This document shows positions 15,264 through 15,416 of a stretch of 15,416 nt of DNA, piece by piece; the first letter of the stretch is position 1, and every line of letters begins with the position of its first letter. This DNA comes from an uncultured Bacteroidota bacterium (GTDB lineage: Bacteria; Bacteroidota; Bacteroidia; Chitinophagales; Chitinophagaceae): positions 1 through 15,416 of the forward strand of contig CAMLKS010000017.1 in assembly GCA_946480675.1 (NCBI GenBank), written 5' to 3'. Both the position numbers and the translations under genes were made by a program. Under the pieces are notes generated by a model. It was not told the origin of the DNA. It worked only from the letters and a program-made list of their open reading frames with translations, and searched no databases.

Positions 15264-15271
15264 TACCTTTG
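15264..15271 (+). promoter_or_regulatory. Bacteroidota promoter of the ispH-like gene
   Basis: TACCTTTG is an exact -7 element (TAnnTTTG). TTTC at 15243-15246, 17 bases upstream, is one mismatch from the -33 TTTG. Transcription would start near 15276, leaving a leader of about 12 bases before the ATG at 15288. Confidence 0.65.
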
Positions 15272-15287
15272 CACCAGCATTATAGTC

Positions 15288-15416
15288 ATGAAGTCGTTTG
15301 AGGTTCCTGTACATTATCGCAGTTCACTGGTTACTGCCATCAAGCAAAAACGCAAGGCGGCTGATAAGATGAAAAAAGACTTTACGCCCACCGTGCTGGA
15401 TGCGGGGTCTTTACAG
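15288..15416 (+). CDS. ispH: Probable 4-hydroxy-3-methylbut-2-enyl diphosphate reductase, 5' end only
   Basis: The first 43 codons of a gene cut by the window end. The translated N-terminus begins MKSFEVPVHYRSSLV, continues with a Lys/Arg-rich helix (IKQKRKAADKMKKD), then FTPTVLDAGSLQ. I recall this as the phylum-specific N-terminal extension of Bacteroidota IspH (LytB), which precedes the cysteine of the iron-sulfur site. None of the catalytic cysteines lie in the visible part, so the call rests on N-terminal resemblance alone. IspH carries out the last step of the MEP isoprenoid pathway. The start follows a good promoter by about 17 bases, so the gene is independent of the efflux adaptor. 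Confidence 0.65.
   Translation, partial: MKSFEVPVHYRSSLVTAIKQKRKAADKMKKDFTPTVLDAGSLQ

Noticed and set aside
1..15416. Mobile elements, CRISPR arrays, toxin-antitoxin pairs, tRNA or rRNA genes
   Set aside because: I saw no transposase or integrase motifs, no regularly spaced direct repeats, no toxin-antitoxin gene pair and no recognisable structured RNA gene on either strand.

Overview
The window looks like chromosomal DNA of a Bacteroidota bacterium, most likely from the Chitinophagaceae or a nearby family. The evidence is indirect. Start codons lack Shine-Dalgarno sequences. Several intergenic gaps carry the Bacteroidota -7 motif TAnnTTTG. Several proteins belong to families I know mainly from this phylum: a DUF3810 zincin, the small YRFEG/DAYG family, a 517-residue mutase subunit without a B12 domain, and an IspH with an N-terminal extension. 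I see no insertion sequence, phage gene, CRISPR array, tRNA or rRNA. Base composition looks even, so this reads as core chromosome rather than an island.

Layout. (1) 60-978: two unlinked receiver-only response regulators, the second closed by a strong terminator. (2) 1060-1206, minus: a 48-residue membrane microprotein of the lmo0937 type, too short for routine ORF calling. (3) 1288-2490: an FAD-dependent DAO-family oxidoreductase. (4) 2492-8481, minus: a probable four-gene operon in the order rpoN (sigma-54), NtrC-type activator, double-PAS histidine kinase, REC-PAS histidine kinase. (5) 8700-10100: a divergent membrane-bound CHASE3 histidine kinase, ended by a bidirectional terminator. (6) 10146-10514, minus: a small conserved protein of unknown function. 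(7) 10515-10876: a gene-free stretch with an unexplained strong hairpin. (8) 10877-13002: a membrane-anchored unknown protein followed by the catalytic subunit of methylmalonyl-CoA mutase. (9) 12999-14111, minus: a DUF3810 membrane zinc-peptidase-like protein whose stop codon overlaps that of the mutase. (10) 14181-15233: a lipoprotein RND/MFP efflux adaptor. (11) 15288 to the window end: the start of a gene that is probably ispH, with its own promoter.

How the genes fit together. The main theme is signalling. Within about 10 kb there is sigma-54, an enhancer-binding activator with an intact GAFTGA loop, three histidine kinases and two single-domain receivers. The REC-PAS kinase has an NtrB-like H-box (AHEVRNPLNN), so it is the likelier direct partner of the NtrC-type activator. 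The other two kinases share a different class of H-box (ASHDLQEPLRK) and a FQRLHG motif. A multi-input circuit feeding sigma-54 is plausible, but it is inferred from gene order and motifs only. The right third is metabolic and envelope housekeeping: odd-chain/propionate metabolism, envelope proteolysis, efflux and isoprenoid synthesis.
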